From: Saccharothrix ecbatanensis
GTDB lineage: Bacteria > Actinomycetota > Actinomycetes > Mycobacteriales > Pseudonocardiaceae
Reading direction: 5' to 3'
Length of the DNA stretch: 64,000 nt
NCBI RefSeq assembly: GCF_014205015.1
Contig: NZ_JACHMO010000001.1
Coordinates: forward strand, 2,728,001 to 2,792,000
Each line of letters starts with the position of its first letter. Position 1 is the first letter of the stretch. Below, one piece after another: positions 49,850-58,117 of this stretch. The notes under the pieces were generated by a model that saw only the letters and a program-made list of their open reading frames with translations, was not told the DNA's origin and searched no databases. A program made the position numbers and the translations under genes.

Positions 49850-49865
49850 TGAACTCGCTGGTTCA
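49850..49865. promoter_or_regulatory. TetR operator copy 1, TGAAC-N6-GTTCA
   Basis: Perfect inverted repeat TGAACTCGCTGGTTCA, 17 bases before the TTG start of the Dabb gene on the minus strand. Same half-sites and spacer length as copy 2 at 49910-49925. Confidence 0.8.
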
Positions 49866-49909
49866 GTTTGATGACCTGTTCGGGAAACTAACAAAACGAT
49901 CCACTGGAG

Positions 49910-49925
49910 TGAACCCGTGAGTTCA
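49910..49925. promoter_or_regulatory. TetR operator copy 2, TGAAC-N6-GTTCA
   Basis: Perfect inverted repeat TGAACCCGTGAGTTCA overlapping the -35 of the TetR promoter. Centre-to-centre distance to copy 1 is 60 bases, close to six helical turns, so both could be bound on one DNA face. Confidence 0.82.
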
Positions 49926-49950
49926 ACTCGGGCCGGGTGCGGGCTACCAT
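49922..49950 (+). promoter_or_regulatory. TetR promoter, likely leaderless transcript
   Basis: TTCAAC (49922-49927), 17-base spacer, TACCAT (49945-49950). The GTG start codons at 49954 and 49957 lie only 4-7 bases after the -10, so transcription should begin at the start codon and the mRNA would have no leader; indeed no ribosome site is present. The operator overlaps the -35. Confidence 0.65.
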
Positions 49951-49953
49951 GGC

Positions 49954-50583
49954 GTGGTGACGGCGACATCGGCCCGCGGGCGGATCGACAAGCGGCAGGC
50001 CATCCTGGAGGCCGCGTTCACCGTGTTCGCGCGGCGCGGCTACGACCAGGCGTGCGTGCAGGAGATCGCCGAGGAGGCCGGGGTCGCCAAGCCGACCGTC
50101 TACAACCACCTGACCGACAAGGAGAACCTGTTCCGGCACGCCGTGATGGCCGTGGCGGATCTGGTGATGGCGGAGAACCTCGACGTCGTCGAGCGGCTGC
50201 GCGAGCCGGGGGACGACTTGCGCGCGGCGCTGGAGGACGTGGCGTACCGGATGTCGCGGGTGTGCTCGAGCGAGCAGGCTCGCGCGCTGCGCTCGCTCGC
50301 CTACGGACAGGCGGGCAGGTTCCCGGACCTGATCGACGTGGTCCGGGAGCGCACGTCGCACCGGCTGAGGGAAGCACTGGCAGACCGGCTGGCCCGACTG
50401 TCGCTGGCGGAGCGGTTGCGCCCGTGCGATCCGACGCTGGCCGCTGACCAGTTCCTCGCGCTGCTCACCGGCCCGATGGAGGTCCGGTCACACCTGGGCG
50501 CCCGCAAGGTGTCCGCCGCCGACACGCGCATCGTGGCGAACGCCGCCGTTGACACCTTCCTGCGCGCCTACAAGGCCGACTAG
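49954..50583 (+). CDS. TetR-family transcriptional repressor
   Basis: About 209 residues (GTG at 49954 or 49957; the second fits a leaderless start). N-terminal helix-turn-helix (KRQAILEAAFTVFARRGYDQ, AEEAGVAKPTVYNHLTDKENLF); a helical ligand domain follows. Divergent from the Dabb gene, with one TGAAC-N6-GTTCA operator at each gene, so it most likely represses both itself and the Dabb gene. Ligand unknown. Confidence 0.9.
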   Translation: MVTATSARGRIDKRQAILEAAFTVFARRGYDQACVQEIAEEAGVAKPTVYNHLTDKENLFRHAVMAVADLVMAENLDVVERLREPGDDLRAALEDVAYRMSRVCSSEQARALRSLAYGQAGRFPDLIDVVRERTSHRLREALADRLARLSLAERLRPCDPTLAADQFLALLTGPMEVRSHLGARKVSAADTRIVANAAVDTFLRAYKAD

Positions 50584-50612
50584 CGGAGCCGGTCCGCCAC
50601 GTGCGAACCCGA

Positions 50613-50641
50613 CAGTGGCGCGAGGCTGCCCCGCGCCACTG
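50613..50641. terminator. terminator hairpin between TetR and LacI genes
   Basis: Perfect 10-bp stem CAGTGGCGCG with CGCGCCACTG and a 9-base loop, between the convergent stops at 50583 and 50663. Confidence 0.75.
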
Positions 50642-50662
50642 AGGAACCGACCGACCGCCGCG

Positions 50663-51721
50663 TCAACGCGCCTTGGGCGGGCAGGTGCTCTCCCGCACGA
50701 TCAGTTCGGTGGCGAGGTCTATCCGCTCGTTCGGCGGGTGCTGGCCGCGGGCCAGGCTGAACACCATGTGCGCGGCCGTGGTGGCCATCTCTTGCAGAGG
50801 CTGACGCACGGTGGTCAGTTGCGGCCCCACCCACTCGCTGACCGACAGGTCGTCGTAGCCGACGATCGACACGTCCTCCGGAATCGACAGTCCGAGCTCA
50901 CGGGCCGCCCGCATCACGCCGAGCGCCTGGAAGTCGGAGCCGGCGAAGATGGCGGTGGGCGGGTCGGGGCGGTCGAGCAGGTCGAGACCGTGGCTGTACC
51001 CGCCGTTGACGTAGAAGTCGCCGTAACGGACGAAGTCCGGGTCCACGACGACGTCCGCGGACTCCAGCGCGCTGCGGTAGCCGTCGACCCTGGCGCGGCT
51101 GCACAGCATGGTCGTCGGCCCGGAGATGACCGCGATCCGGCGGTGGCCGAGCCCGAGCAGGTGCCGGGTCGCGGCCAGGCCGCCGGCCCAGTTCGCCGAT
51201 CCCACGGTGGGCACGCCGGGCGGCGGCTCGCCGGCGGTGTCCACGAAGACGAACGGGATGTTGCGGGTGGTCAGCTGGCGGCGCTGCTCGGCGTCCAGCC
51301 CGGCCAGCACCAGGATGACGCCGAGCGGGCGGCGGGACAGGAGGTCGTCGAACCACTCCCGGCGCGGCCGGTGCTCACCACCCAGCTCGGACAGCACGAC
51401 GGCCGCCCGCTCGTTGGCCGCGGCCAGCTCGACCCCGCGGATGATCTCCGTGGACCAGGCCGAGTTCAACTCGTGGAAGACCAGGTCGATGAGGGCGGGC
51501 CGGGACGACTGCCGGGCCCGCCGTCGCCGGTAGCGGTGCTGCTCGATGACGCTCTCGACCCTGGCGCGGGTGTCGGCGGCGACGTCCGGGCGTCCGTTGA
51601 GCACCTTGGAGACGGTCGGGATCGACACGCCCGCCTCGGCCGCGATGGACGAGATGGACACCGCGCCCTTCACCGCCTTCTCCGGCACGGCGCCGGCGTC
51701 CGGCTCGGTCGACGAACTCAT
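50663..51721 (-). CDS. LacI-family regulator of the hemicellulose locus (BxlR-like)
   Basis: 352 residues from ATG 51721 behind AGGGGGC. Helix-turn-helix SISSIAAEAGVSIPTVSKVLNGRPDV after a disordered start, hinge RRRARQSSRPALIDLVF, sensor domain ending GYDDLSVSEWVGPQLTTVRQ. Divergent from the GH3-led operon across a 323-bp region with several inverted repeats. Probably the xylo-oligosaccharide-responsive repressor of that operon. Confidence 0.88.
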   Translation of the reverse strand: MSSSTEPDAGAVPEKAVKGAVSISSIAAEAGVSIPTVSKVLNGRPDVAADTRARVESVIEQHRYRRRRARQSSRPALIDLVFHELNSAWSTEIIRGVELAAANERAAVVLSELGGEHRPRREWFDDLLSRRPLGVILVLAGLDAEQRRQLTTRNIPFVFVDTAGEPPPGVPTVGSANWAGGLAATRHLLGLGHRRIAVISGPTTMLCSRARVDGYRSALESADVVVDPDFVRYGDFYVNGGYSHGLDLLDRPDPPTAIFAGSDFQALGVMRAARELGLSIPEDVSIVGYDDLSVSEWVGPQLTTVRQPLQEMATTAAHMVFSLARGQHPPNERIDLATELIVRESTCPPKAR

Positions 51722-51769
51722 GCTGCCCCCTGGTTCGCGCGCGGCACGCACACGCCCTCATACCGTTCC

Positions 51770-51789
51770 CGAAAACGTCTAAAGTTTCG
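51770..51789. promoter_or_regulatory. candidate LacI/BxlR operator CGAAAAC-N7-GTTTCG
   Basis: Imperfect palindrome 48 bases upstream of the LacI start. Its AGTTTCGA half-site recurs as AGTTTCGG at 52003-52010 in the GH3 leader. Streptomyces BxlR sites are built from CGAA/TTCG half-sites, which fits, but the exact site cannot be fixed by eye. Confidence 0.5.
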
Positions 51790-51936
51790 ACGGCCGAGCG
51801 TAAAGGTTCGCCCTTCCGATCACCAGCCTAGCCGCCAAATGCGTCAGCGGGGACCGAAATTGTTCAGGTCTGTGAACCTGATCAGACCCGACGTGACGGC
51901 CGGTGAACTGCGAATATATCGAACTGACACGAACTG

Positions 51937-51965
51937 TTGACGTCTTGCGGAGATCCCCCTACGTT
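51937..51965 (+). promoter_or_regulatory. candidate promoter of the hemicellulose operon
   Basis: TTGACG (51937-51942), 17-base spacer, TACGTT (51960-51965). Gives a leader of about 70 bases before the GH3 start; the palindrome GAAGTTACTTC (51989-51999) lies within this leader. Confidence 0.6.
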
Positions 51966-52044
51966 CTCCCCACCGGATCGGCATGTCGGAAGTTACTTCG
52001 ATAGTTTCGGTCTTCACGAGGACGTGAGCGGGGGTTTCTGGTCG

Positions 52045-54438
52045 ATGATGAACAGGACGACGGACGTCACGGCGCCGCCGGCGGGCGATGCCGCGAGGAC
52101 GACCGCCGACCGGCCGAACGCGGTCTGGCAGGACGTGGGCCTGCCGGTCACCGAGCGGGTCGAAGCGCTCGTGGGCGCGATGACGCTCGAAGAGAAGCTG
52201 GCGCAGCTCGTCGGGGTGTGGGTCGGCGCCGATCCGGAAGGCGGCGAGGTCGCGCCGCACCAGAACGACATGACCGGCGACCCGGTGGTGTGGAACGAGG
52301 TCATCGCCGCCGGACTCGGCCAGCTCACCCGCCCGTTCGGCACCCGGCCGGTCGACCCGGTGGTCGGCGCCCGTTCACTCGCCCTGTCCCAGCAGCAGGT
52401 CGCCGCCGCCAACCGATTCGGCATCCCCGCGCTGGTGCACGAGGAATGCCTCACCGGCTTCGCGGCGTGGCAGGCCACCGCGTACCCCGCTCCCCTCGCC
52501 TGGGGCGCGTCGTTCGACCCCGGGCTGGTCGCCGAGATGGCGGGCCTGATCGGCCGTTCGATGCGGGCCGCGGGCGTGCACCAGGGTCTGGCGCCCGTCC
52601 TCGACGTCACGCGCGACTACCGCTGGGGCCGCACCGAGGAGACCATCGGCGAGGACCCGTACCTCGTCGGCACGGTGGGCACGGCCTACGTGCGCGGTCT
52701 CGAAGAGGCCGGGATCGTCGCCACGCTGAAGCACTTCGCCGGCTACTCGGCCTCACGCGCCGGGCGGAACCTCGCGCCGGTGTCCATCGGCCCGCGTGAA
52801 TTCGCCGACGTCATCCTGCCGCCGTTCGAGATGGCCGTGCACGACGGCGGCGTCCGGTCGGTCATGCACTCCTACAGCGACGTCGACGGCGTGCCGTCCG
52901 CGGCCGACGCCGGGCTGCTCACCACGTTGCTGCGCGACACCTGGGGTTTCGACGGCACGGTGGTCGCCGACTACTTCGCGGTCAAGTTCCTCCAGACGCT
53001 GCACGGGGTGGCCGAGGACGAGTCGCACGCCGCCGCGCTGGCCCTGAGCGCGGGCGTGGACGTCGAGTTGCCGACCGTCCGCTGCTACGGCGCGCCGCTG
53101 CTGGAAGCGGTCAAGCGCGGCGACGTGGACGAGGCGCTGGTGGACCGCGCGTTGCGCCGGGTACTCCGGCAGAAGATCGAACTCGGCCTGCTCGACCCGG
53201 ACTGGACGGCACTGCCGGAGAACGTCGACGACCTGCGGCTGGACTCGCCGCACGCACAGGACGTCGCGCTGCGCCTGGCGCGGGAGTCCGTGGTGCTGCT
53301 GGCCAACGACGGCGTCCTGCCGCTGCGGCCCGGTGCCCGGCTCGCCGTGGTCGGCCCGCTCGCGGACGACCCGATGGCGATGCTCGGCTGCTACTCGTTC
53401 CCGGCGCACATCGGCGTGCACCACATGGACATGTCGCTGGGCCTGGAGATCCCCACCGTCCTGGCGTCCCTGCGGAACACGGTGGACAGCGTCACCTACG
53501 CCCGCGGCTGTGAAGTCATCGGCGAGAGCACTCCCGAGGACATGGCCGCCGCAGTGGCCGCCGCGTCGGAGGCGGACGTGTGCGTCGTGGCCGTGGGCGA
53601 CCTGGCGGGCCTGTTCGGACGCGGCACGTCCGGCGAGGGGTGCGACGCGACCGAACTCGTCCTTCCCGGCGCGCAGGCGGATCTGGTCCGCGCGGTCGTC
53701 GCCACCGGCACGCCGGTGGTGCTGCTGCTGATCACCGGACGGCCGTACGCGATCGGCGACCTGGCCGGCGGCGCGGCGGCTACGGTGCAGACGTTCTTCC
53801 CGGGGCAGCTCGGCGGCCAGGCCATCGCGGACGTCCTGACCGGCGCGGTCTCCCCCTCGGGCCGGCTGCCGGTCGGCATCCCGGGTGACGCGTCCGGTCA
53901 GCCCGGCACCTACCTGTCCGCACCGCTGGGGCGACGCAGCGGAGTGTCCAATGTGGACCCGACACCGGCGTTCCCGTTCGGGCACGGGCTGGGCTACGAC
54001 ACGTTCACGTGGTCGTCCCCGCGCGTGGTGGGCGGCGACCGGCCGTGGGCCACGGACGGCGAGGTCGAGGTCGAACTCGACGTGCGCAACCCGGGCGACC
54101 GCGCCGGAGCCGACGTGGTGCAGCTGTACCTGCACGACCCCGTCGCCCAGGTGACGCGCCCGGTGGTGCGGCTCGTCGGGTACGCGCGGGTGCCGCTGGA
54201 CGGCGGCGCGTCGGCCCGCGTGACGTTCCGCGTCCCGGCCGACGTCACGTCGTTCACCGGCCTGAACGGGCGTCGTGTGGTGGAACCGGGCGCGGTGCAG
54301 CTGCGCGTGTCGCGGTCCAGCGCCGACGTGCACGAAGCGGTGGACCTCCGGCTCGTGGGCCCGCTGCGCGAAGTCGACCACACGCGCCGTCGGCTCACCG
54401 ACGTGTCGGTCACCCACGAGGAGGTGGAGCGAGCATGA
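52045..54438 (+). CDS. GH3 beta-xylosidase/beta-glucosidase
   Basis: 797 residues from ATG 52045 (or 52048); no signal peptide, so probably cytosolic. N-terminal barrel with GMTLEEKLAQL-type start, substrate motif TLKHFAGYSASRAGRN, nucleophile Asp309 in FDGTVVADYFAV, then the alpha/beta sandwich (ESVVLLANDGVLPL) and a C-terminal fibronectin-III-like domain (VELDVRNPGDRAGADVVQLYL). The long KHFAGYS loop and neighbours favour exo-beta-xylosidase. Its stop overlaps the permease start (ATGA). First gene of the operon. Confidence 0.9.
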   Translation: MMNRTTDVTAPPAGDAARTTADRPNAVWQDVGLPVTERVEALVGAMTLEEKLAQLVGVWVGADPEGGEVAPHQNDMTGDPVVWNEVIAAGLGQLTRPFGTRPVDPVVGARSLALSQQQVAAANRFGIPALVHEECLTGFAAWQATAYPAPLAWGASFDPGLVAEMAGLIGRSMRAAGVHQGLAPVLDVTRDYRWGRTEETIGEDPYLVGTVGTAYVRGLEEAGIVATLKHFAGYSASRAGRNLAPVSIGPREFADVILPPFEMAVHDGGVRSVMHSYSDVDGVPSAADAGLLTTLLRDTWGFDGTVVADYFAVKFLQTLHGVAEDESHAAALALSAGVDVELPTVRCYGAPLLEAVKRGDVDEALVDRALRRVLRQKIELGLLDPDWTALPENVDDLRLDSPHAQDVALRLARESVVLLANDGVLPLRPGARLAVVGPLADDPMAMLGCYSFPAHIGVHHMDMSLGLEIPTVLASLRNTVDSVTYARGCEVIGESTPEDMAAAVAAASEADVCVVAVGDLAGLFGRGTSGEGCDATELVLPGAQADLVRAVVATGTPVVLLLITGRPYAIGDLAGGAAATVQTFFPGQLGGQAIADVLTGAVSPSGRLPVGIPGDASGQPGTYLSAPLGRRSGVSNVDPTPAFPFGHGLGYDTFTWSSPRVVGGDRPWATDGEVEVELDVRNPGDRAGADVVQLYLHDPVAQVTRPVVRLVGYARVPLDGGASARVTFRVPADVTSFTGLNGRRVVEPGAVQLRVSRSSADVHEAVDLRLVGPLREVDHTRRRLTDVSVTHEEVERA

Positions 54439-55418
54439 CCACCCAGGTCAGCGAACCAGCCGCCGCGGCGGCGCCGACCGGGAAACCGCCCAAGGCCCCG
54501 AAAACGCCCCGGTACAAGACGACCTGGCGCAAGGCGTGGAAGCGCGACTGGCAGCTCTACACGCTGGTCATCGTCCCGCTGCTGTTCTTCCTGGTCTTCC
54601 GCTACGCGCCGATGCTCGGCAACGTCATCGCGTTCCGCAAGTTCGTGCCGGGCGGCAGCATCTACGGCGAGACGTGGGTGGGCCTGCGCTACGTCAAGAT
54701 GTTCATCAACGACCCGAACTTCTGGGAGGTCTTCGGCAACACGATGGCGCTGGGCGCGCTCAGCCTGTTCTTCGTGTTCCCGCTGCCGATCGTGCTGGCG
54801 CTGCTGCTCAACGAGGTCCGCTCGCGCTACTTCAAGCGGTTCGTGCAGACGGTGTCCTACCTGCCGCACTTCCTCTCCATCGTGATCGTGGCCGGCATGG
54901 TCATGCAGCTGGTGTCCGTGGAGGGCACGGTCAACCAGGTCGTCCGCGCCTTCGGCGGCGAGCCCACCTCGTTCATCCAGGAGCCGGACTGGTTCCGCTC
55001 GATCTACGTCTCGTCCGAGATCTGGCAGACCGTCGGCTGGGGCACGATCCTCTACCTGGCCGCGCTGACCACGATCGACAGCCAGCTCTACGAGGCGGCC
55101 CGGATCGACGGCGCGAGCCGCTGGCAGCAGACCTGGCACGTGACGCTGCCCGGCATCCGGCCGACGATGATCGTCTTGCTGATCCTCAACATCGGCACGT
55201 TCATGGCGGTCGGTTTCGAGAAGGTCCTGCTGCTGTACAACCCGCTGACCTACCCGACCGCGGACGTCATCTCGACCTACCTCTACCGGGTCGGCCTGGT
55301 GTCCAACAACTTCAGCTACGCCGCCGCGATCGGCCTGTTCGAGTCGATCATCGGTCTCACGCTGATCCTGTCCGCCAACGCGATCTCGCGCCGAACAGTG
55401 GGGACGAGCCTGTGGTGA
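54435..55418 (+). CDS. LplB-type ABC transporter permease
   Basis: 327 residues; ATG overlaps the GH3 stop. A Pro/Lys-rich start then six helices (YTLVIVPLLFFLVFRYAPMLG first) and the coupling loop QLYEAARIDGASRWQQTWHVTLP. This subfamily (LplB) works with YtcP and LplA proteins and in Paenibacillus imports aldouronates. No ATPase gene nearby, as for the ceb transporter. Confidence 0.9.
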   Translation: MTTQVSEPAAAAAPTGKPPKAPKTPRYKTTWRKAWKRDWQLYTLVIVPLLFFLVFRYAPMLGNVIAFRKFVPGGSIYGETWVGLRYVKMFINDPNFWEVFGNTMALGALSLFFVFPLPIVLALLLNEVRSRYFKRFVQTVSYLPHFLSIVIVAGMVMQLVSVEGTVNQVVRAFGGEPTSFIQEPDWFRSIYVSSEIWQTVGWGTILYLAALTTIDSQLYEAARIDGASRWQQTWHVTLPGIRPTMIVLLILNIGTFMAVGFEKVLLLYNPLTYPTADVISTYLYRVGLVSNNFSYAAAIGLFESIIGLTLILSANAISRRTVGTSLW

Positions 55419-56350
55419 CCACCGACCCTACCGCTCTCGCCGCCAGGCTGGACAAGCCCGCCGGGCCACGCCGCACCTCGCTGGACGACTCGCGCGGCTA
55501 CCGGATCTTCCGCGTCGTCAACGTCGTGGTGCTGCTCGGCGTGGTCGCGGTGACGCTGTACCCGTTCGTCAACATCGTGGCGCAGTCGTTCAGCAGCGAG
55601 GTCTTCATCCGCACCGGCCAGGTGAACCTGGTGCCGCGCGGGTTCAACCTCGACACCTACAAGCTGGTCGCGTCCGACCCGGTGTTCTGGAACAGCTACT
55701 TCAACACCGTCCTCTACACGGTGACGGCCACCGCCATCTCGATCGTGCTCACCACGATCTACGCGTACGTGCTGTCGAAGCACAAGCTGAAGGGCCGCGG
55801 CCTGCTCGTCGGCATCGCGGTGTTCACGATGTTCTTCAACGGCGGCCTGATCCCGAACTACGTGCTGGTGAACGGGCTCGGGATGACCAACACGATCTGG
55901 GCGATCGTGCTGCCGAACGCGATCAGCGTGTTCAACCTGCTGGTCATGAAGGCGTTCTTCGAGAGCCTGCCGACGGAACTGGAGGAGGCCGCCGCGATCG
56001 ACGGCCTCAACACCTACGGCATCCTGCTGAAGATCGTGCTGCCGCTGTCGAAGGCCGTGCTCGCGACCATGATCCTGTTCTACGCGGTCGCGAACTGGAA
56101 CTCGTGGTTCCAGGCGTTCCTCTACCTCGACCGGGCGGACCTGTTCCCGGTCACCGTGTACCTGCGGAACATGATCGCGGGCGCCACCTCTGCGACGTCG
56201 GTCGGCGCCGTGGAGACCAACGCGGTGGCGATCTCCGCGAACATCAAGGCTGTGACGATGGTGCTGACCGTGCTGCCCATCGTTGTCGTTTACCCCTTCA
56301 TTCAGCGCTATTTCGTGTCGGGCGTAATGCTCGGCGCGGTCAAGCAGTAG
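55415..56350 (+). CDS. YtcP-type ABC transporter permease
   Basis: 311 residues from GTG 55415, which overlaps the LplB stop (GTGA). Six helices; first VVNVVVLLGVVAVTLYPFVNIVAQSF in part; coupling loop ELEEAAAIDGLNTYGILLKIVLP. C-terminus YFVSGVMLGAVKQ is typical of the family. Partner of the LplB-type permease. Confidence 0.9.
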   Translation: MTTDPTALAARLDKPAGPRRTSLDDSRGYRIFRVVNVVVLLGVVAVTLYPFVNIVAQSFSSEVFIRTGQVNLVPRGFNLDTYKLVASDPVFWNSYFNTVLYTVTATAISIVLTTIYAYVLSKHKLKGRGLLVGIAVFTMFFNGGLIPNYVLVNGLGMTNTIWAIVLPNAISVFNLLVMKAFFESLPTELEEAAAIDGLNTYGILLKIVLPLSKAVLATMILFYAVANWNSWFQAFLYLDRADLFPVTVYLRNMIAGATSATSVGAVETNAVAISANIKAVTMVLTVLPIVVVYPFIQRYFVSGVMLGAVKQ

Positions 56351-56398
56351 CGCGCCTCCGAGTTGACGACGGTGTCAAACACCCGAGGAGAGAGCACG

Positions 56399-58024
56399 AT
56401 GCGATCGAAATGGAAGCGCACGCTTCTGACTCTTGTGGCGGGCAGCCTCGTGGTCAGCGTGGCGGCGTGCAGCGAAGAAGACCCGGCCTCGACCGGCGTC
56501 AACCTGGACGGCAAGAAGGTCGCCGCCATGGCCGAGTACAAGGCCGGTGACCAGTTCAAGGCGACCGAGCCGCTGGACGTCAGCCTGCTGTACCTGGACC
56601 AGGCCCACTACCCGATGAAGGAGGACTGGGCGATCTGGAAGGAGATCTCCCAGCGGACCAACATCACGCTCAAGCCGACGGTCGTGCCCTACAGCGACTA
56701 CGACCAGAAGCGCGGGCTGCTGATCAGCTCGGGTGACGCGCCGACGATCATCTCCAAGACCTACCCCGGTCAGGAGGCGCCGTTCGTCTCGTCCGGCGCG
56801 ATCCTCCCGGTGAGCGACTACCTCGACCTGATGCCGAACTTCAAGGCGAAGATCGACAAGTGGAAGCTCCAGCCGGAGCTGAACACGCTGCGCCAGGAGG
56901 ACGGCAAGTTCTACCTGCTGCCCGGCGTGCACGAGAACGTGTGGCAGGACTACACCCTGGCGTTCCGCACCGACGAGCTCCAGCGCCTGAACCTGAAGGC
57001 CCCGACCAACTGGGACGAGGTCTACACGGTCCTGAAGGCCATCAAGACCGCGAACCCGGACAGCTACCCGCTGTCGGACCGGTTCGAGGGCAAGTCGATC
57101 CTCAACTACGCGGGCCAGACCTTCGGCACCCAGGCCGGGTGGGGCTACAACAACGCCACCTGGAACGAGTCGGCGCAGAAGTTCGACTTCACCGGTGCGA
57201 CGCCCGAGTACAAGGCGATGATCGAGTACTTCCGCAAGCTCGTCGCGGAAGGCCTGATGGACCCGGAGAGCTTCACCCAGAAGGATGACGCGGCGATCCA
57301 GAAGTTCGCCAGCGGCAAGTCGTTCGCGATCAGCAGCAACGCGCAGAACATCGTCAACGACTACCGGCCGAACGTCTCCAAGATCGCCGGCGCCACGGTG
57401 GCGAAGATCCCGCTGCCCGCCGGCCCTAAGGGCGACGTCATCCGCGGCACGCGCCTGGAGAACGGCCTGATGGTCTCGGCCAAGATCGCCGAGAGCGACA
57501 AGTTCGTGGCCACGATGCAGTTCATCGACTGGCTGTGGTACTCCGACGAGGCGCAGGAACTCGTCAAGTGGGGCGTGCCCGGCACGACCTACGAGAAGGA
57601 CTCCTCCGGCAAGCGGACGCTCAAGTCCGACGTGGCGTTCGGCGGCATGAACGTCGGCGCGGCGAAGAACCTCCAGCGTGACTTCGGCTTCCAGGGCGGT
57701 GTGTTCGCGTACGGCGGTCCCACCGAACTGCTCCAGTCGATGTTCACCGAGGAGGAGCTCGCCTTCCAGAAGACGATGGCGGACAAGAAGGTGATCGCGC
57801 TCGCCCCGCCGGCGCCGCTGAGCGAGGAGGAGCGCGAGCGCGCCACCCTGTGGGAGTCCCCGCTGAAGGACCTCGTCACGCAGTCGACGCTCCAGTTCAT
57901 CCTCGGCAGCCGCGACATCTCCACGTGGGACGCGTACGTCAAGGAGTTGGACGCCAAGGGCATGACCCAGTTCATCGACGTGGTGAACGGCGCTCACAAG
58001 CGGTACAAGGAAAAGAACGGCTGA
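56399..58024 (+). CDS. LplA-type oligosaccharide-binding lipoprotein
   Basis: 541 residues; ribosome site GAGGAGA. Lipoprotein signal with lipobox SVAAC. Size (over 500) and segments such as KEISQRTNITLKPTVVPYSDY and DEAQELVKWGVPGTTYE are typical of LplA-family binding proteins for large oligosaccharides. Membrane-anchored outside the cell; feeds the LplB/YtcP pair. A strong hairpin follows, which may raise its mRNA level relative to the genes downstream. Confidence 0.9.
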   Translation: MRSKWKRTLLTLVAGSLVVSVAACSEEDPASTGVNLDGKKVAAMAEYKAGDQFKATEPLDVSLLYLDQAHYPMKEDWAIWKEISQRTNITLKPTVVPYSDYDQKRGLLISSGDAPTIISKTYPGQEAPFVSSGAILPVSDYLDLMPNFKAKIDKWKLQPELNTLRQEDGKFYLLPGVHENVWQDYTLAFRTDELQRLNLKAPTNWDEVYTVLKAIKTANPDSYPLSDRFEGKSILNYAGQTFGTQAGWGYNNATWNESAQKFDFTGATPEYKAMIEYFRKLVAEGLMDPESFTQKDDAAIQKFASGKSFAISSNAQNIVNDYRPNVSKIAGATVAKIPLPAGPKGDVIRGTRLENGLMVSAKIAESDKFVATMQFIDWLWYSDEAQELVKWGVPGTTYEKDSSGKRTLKSDVAFGGMNVGAAKNLQRDFGFQGGVFAYGGPTELLQSMFTEEELAFQKTMADKKVIALAPPAPLSEEERERATLWESPLKDLVTQSTLQFILGSRDISTWDAYVKELDAKGMTQFIDVVNGAHKRYKEKNG

Positions 58025-58035
58025 TAGTTCACCTG

Positions 58036-58066
58036 GCCCGGTCACGGCGAGATGCCGTGACCGGGC
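58036..58066 (+). terminator. intra-operon hairpin after the binding-protein gene
   Basis: Perfect 13-bp stem (GCCCGGTCACGGC and complement) with loop GAGAT, 12 bases after the LplA stop and 52 bases before the GH39 start. Likely a partial terminator or 3' stabiliser, a common way to make more binding protein than enzyme. Confidence 0.75.
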
Positions 58067-58117
58067 TGTGTTCAATGGCCGCTGCTCCGCGGGCGGCGGC
58101 CGGGTCCTGGAGGGTAT

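Larger units (their letters stand above)
51722..52044. other. 323-bp divergent control region of the hemicellulose operon
   Basis: No gene. In order: an inverted repeat at 51770-51789 near the LacI start, a second at 51864-51881 (TCAGGT-N6-ACCTGA, which can also fold as GGTCTG/CAGACC), direct repeats CGAACTG at about 51920-51936, a promoter at 51937-51965, and GAAGTTACTTC with a nearby AGTTTCGG at 51989-52010 in the leader of the GH3 gene. Several sites in one region suggest more than one regulator or a cooperative repressor. Confidence 0.6.
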
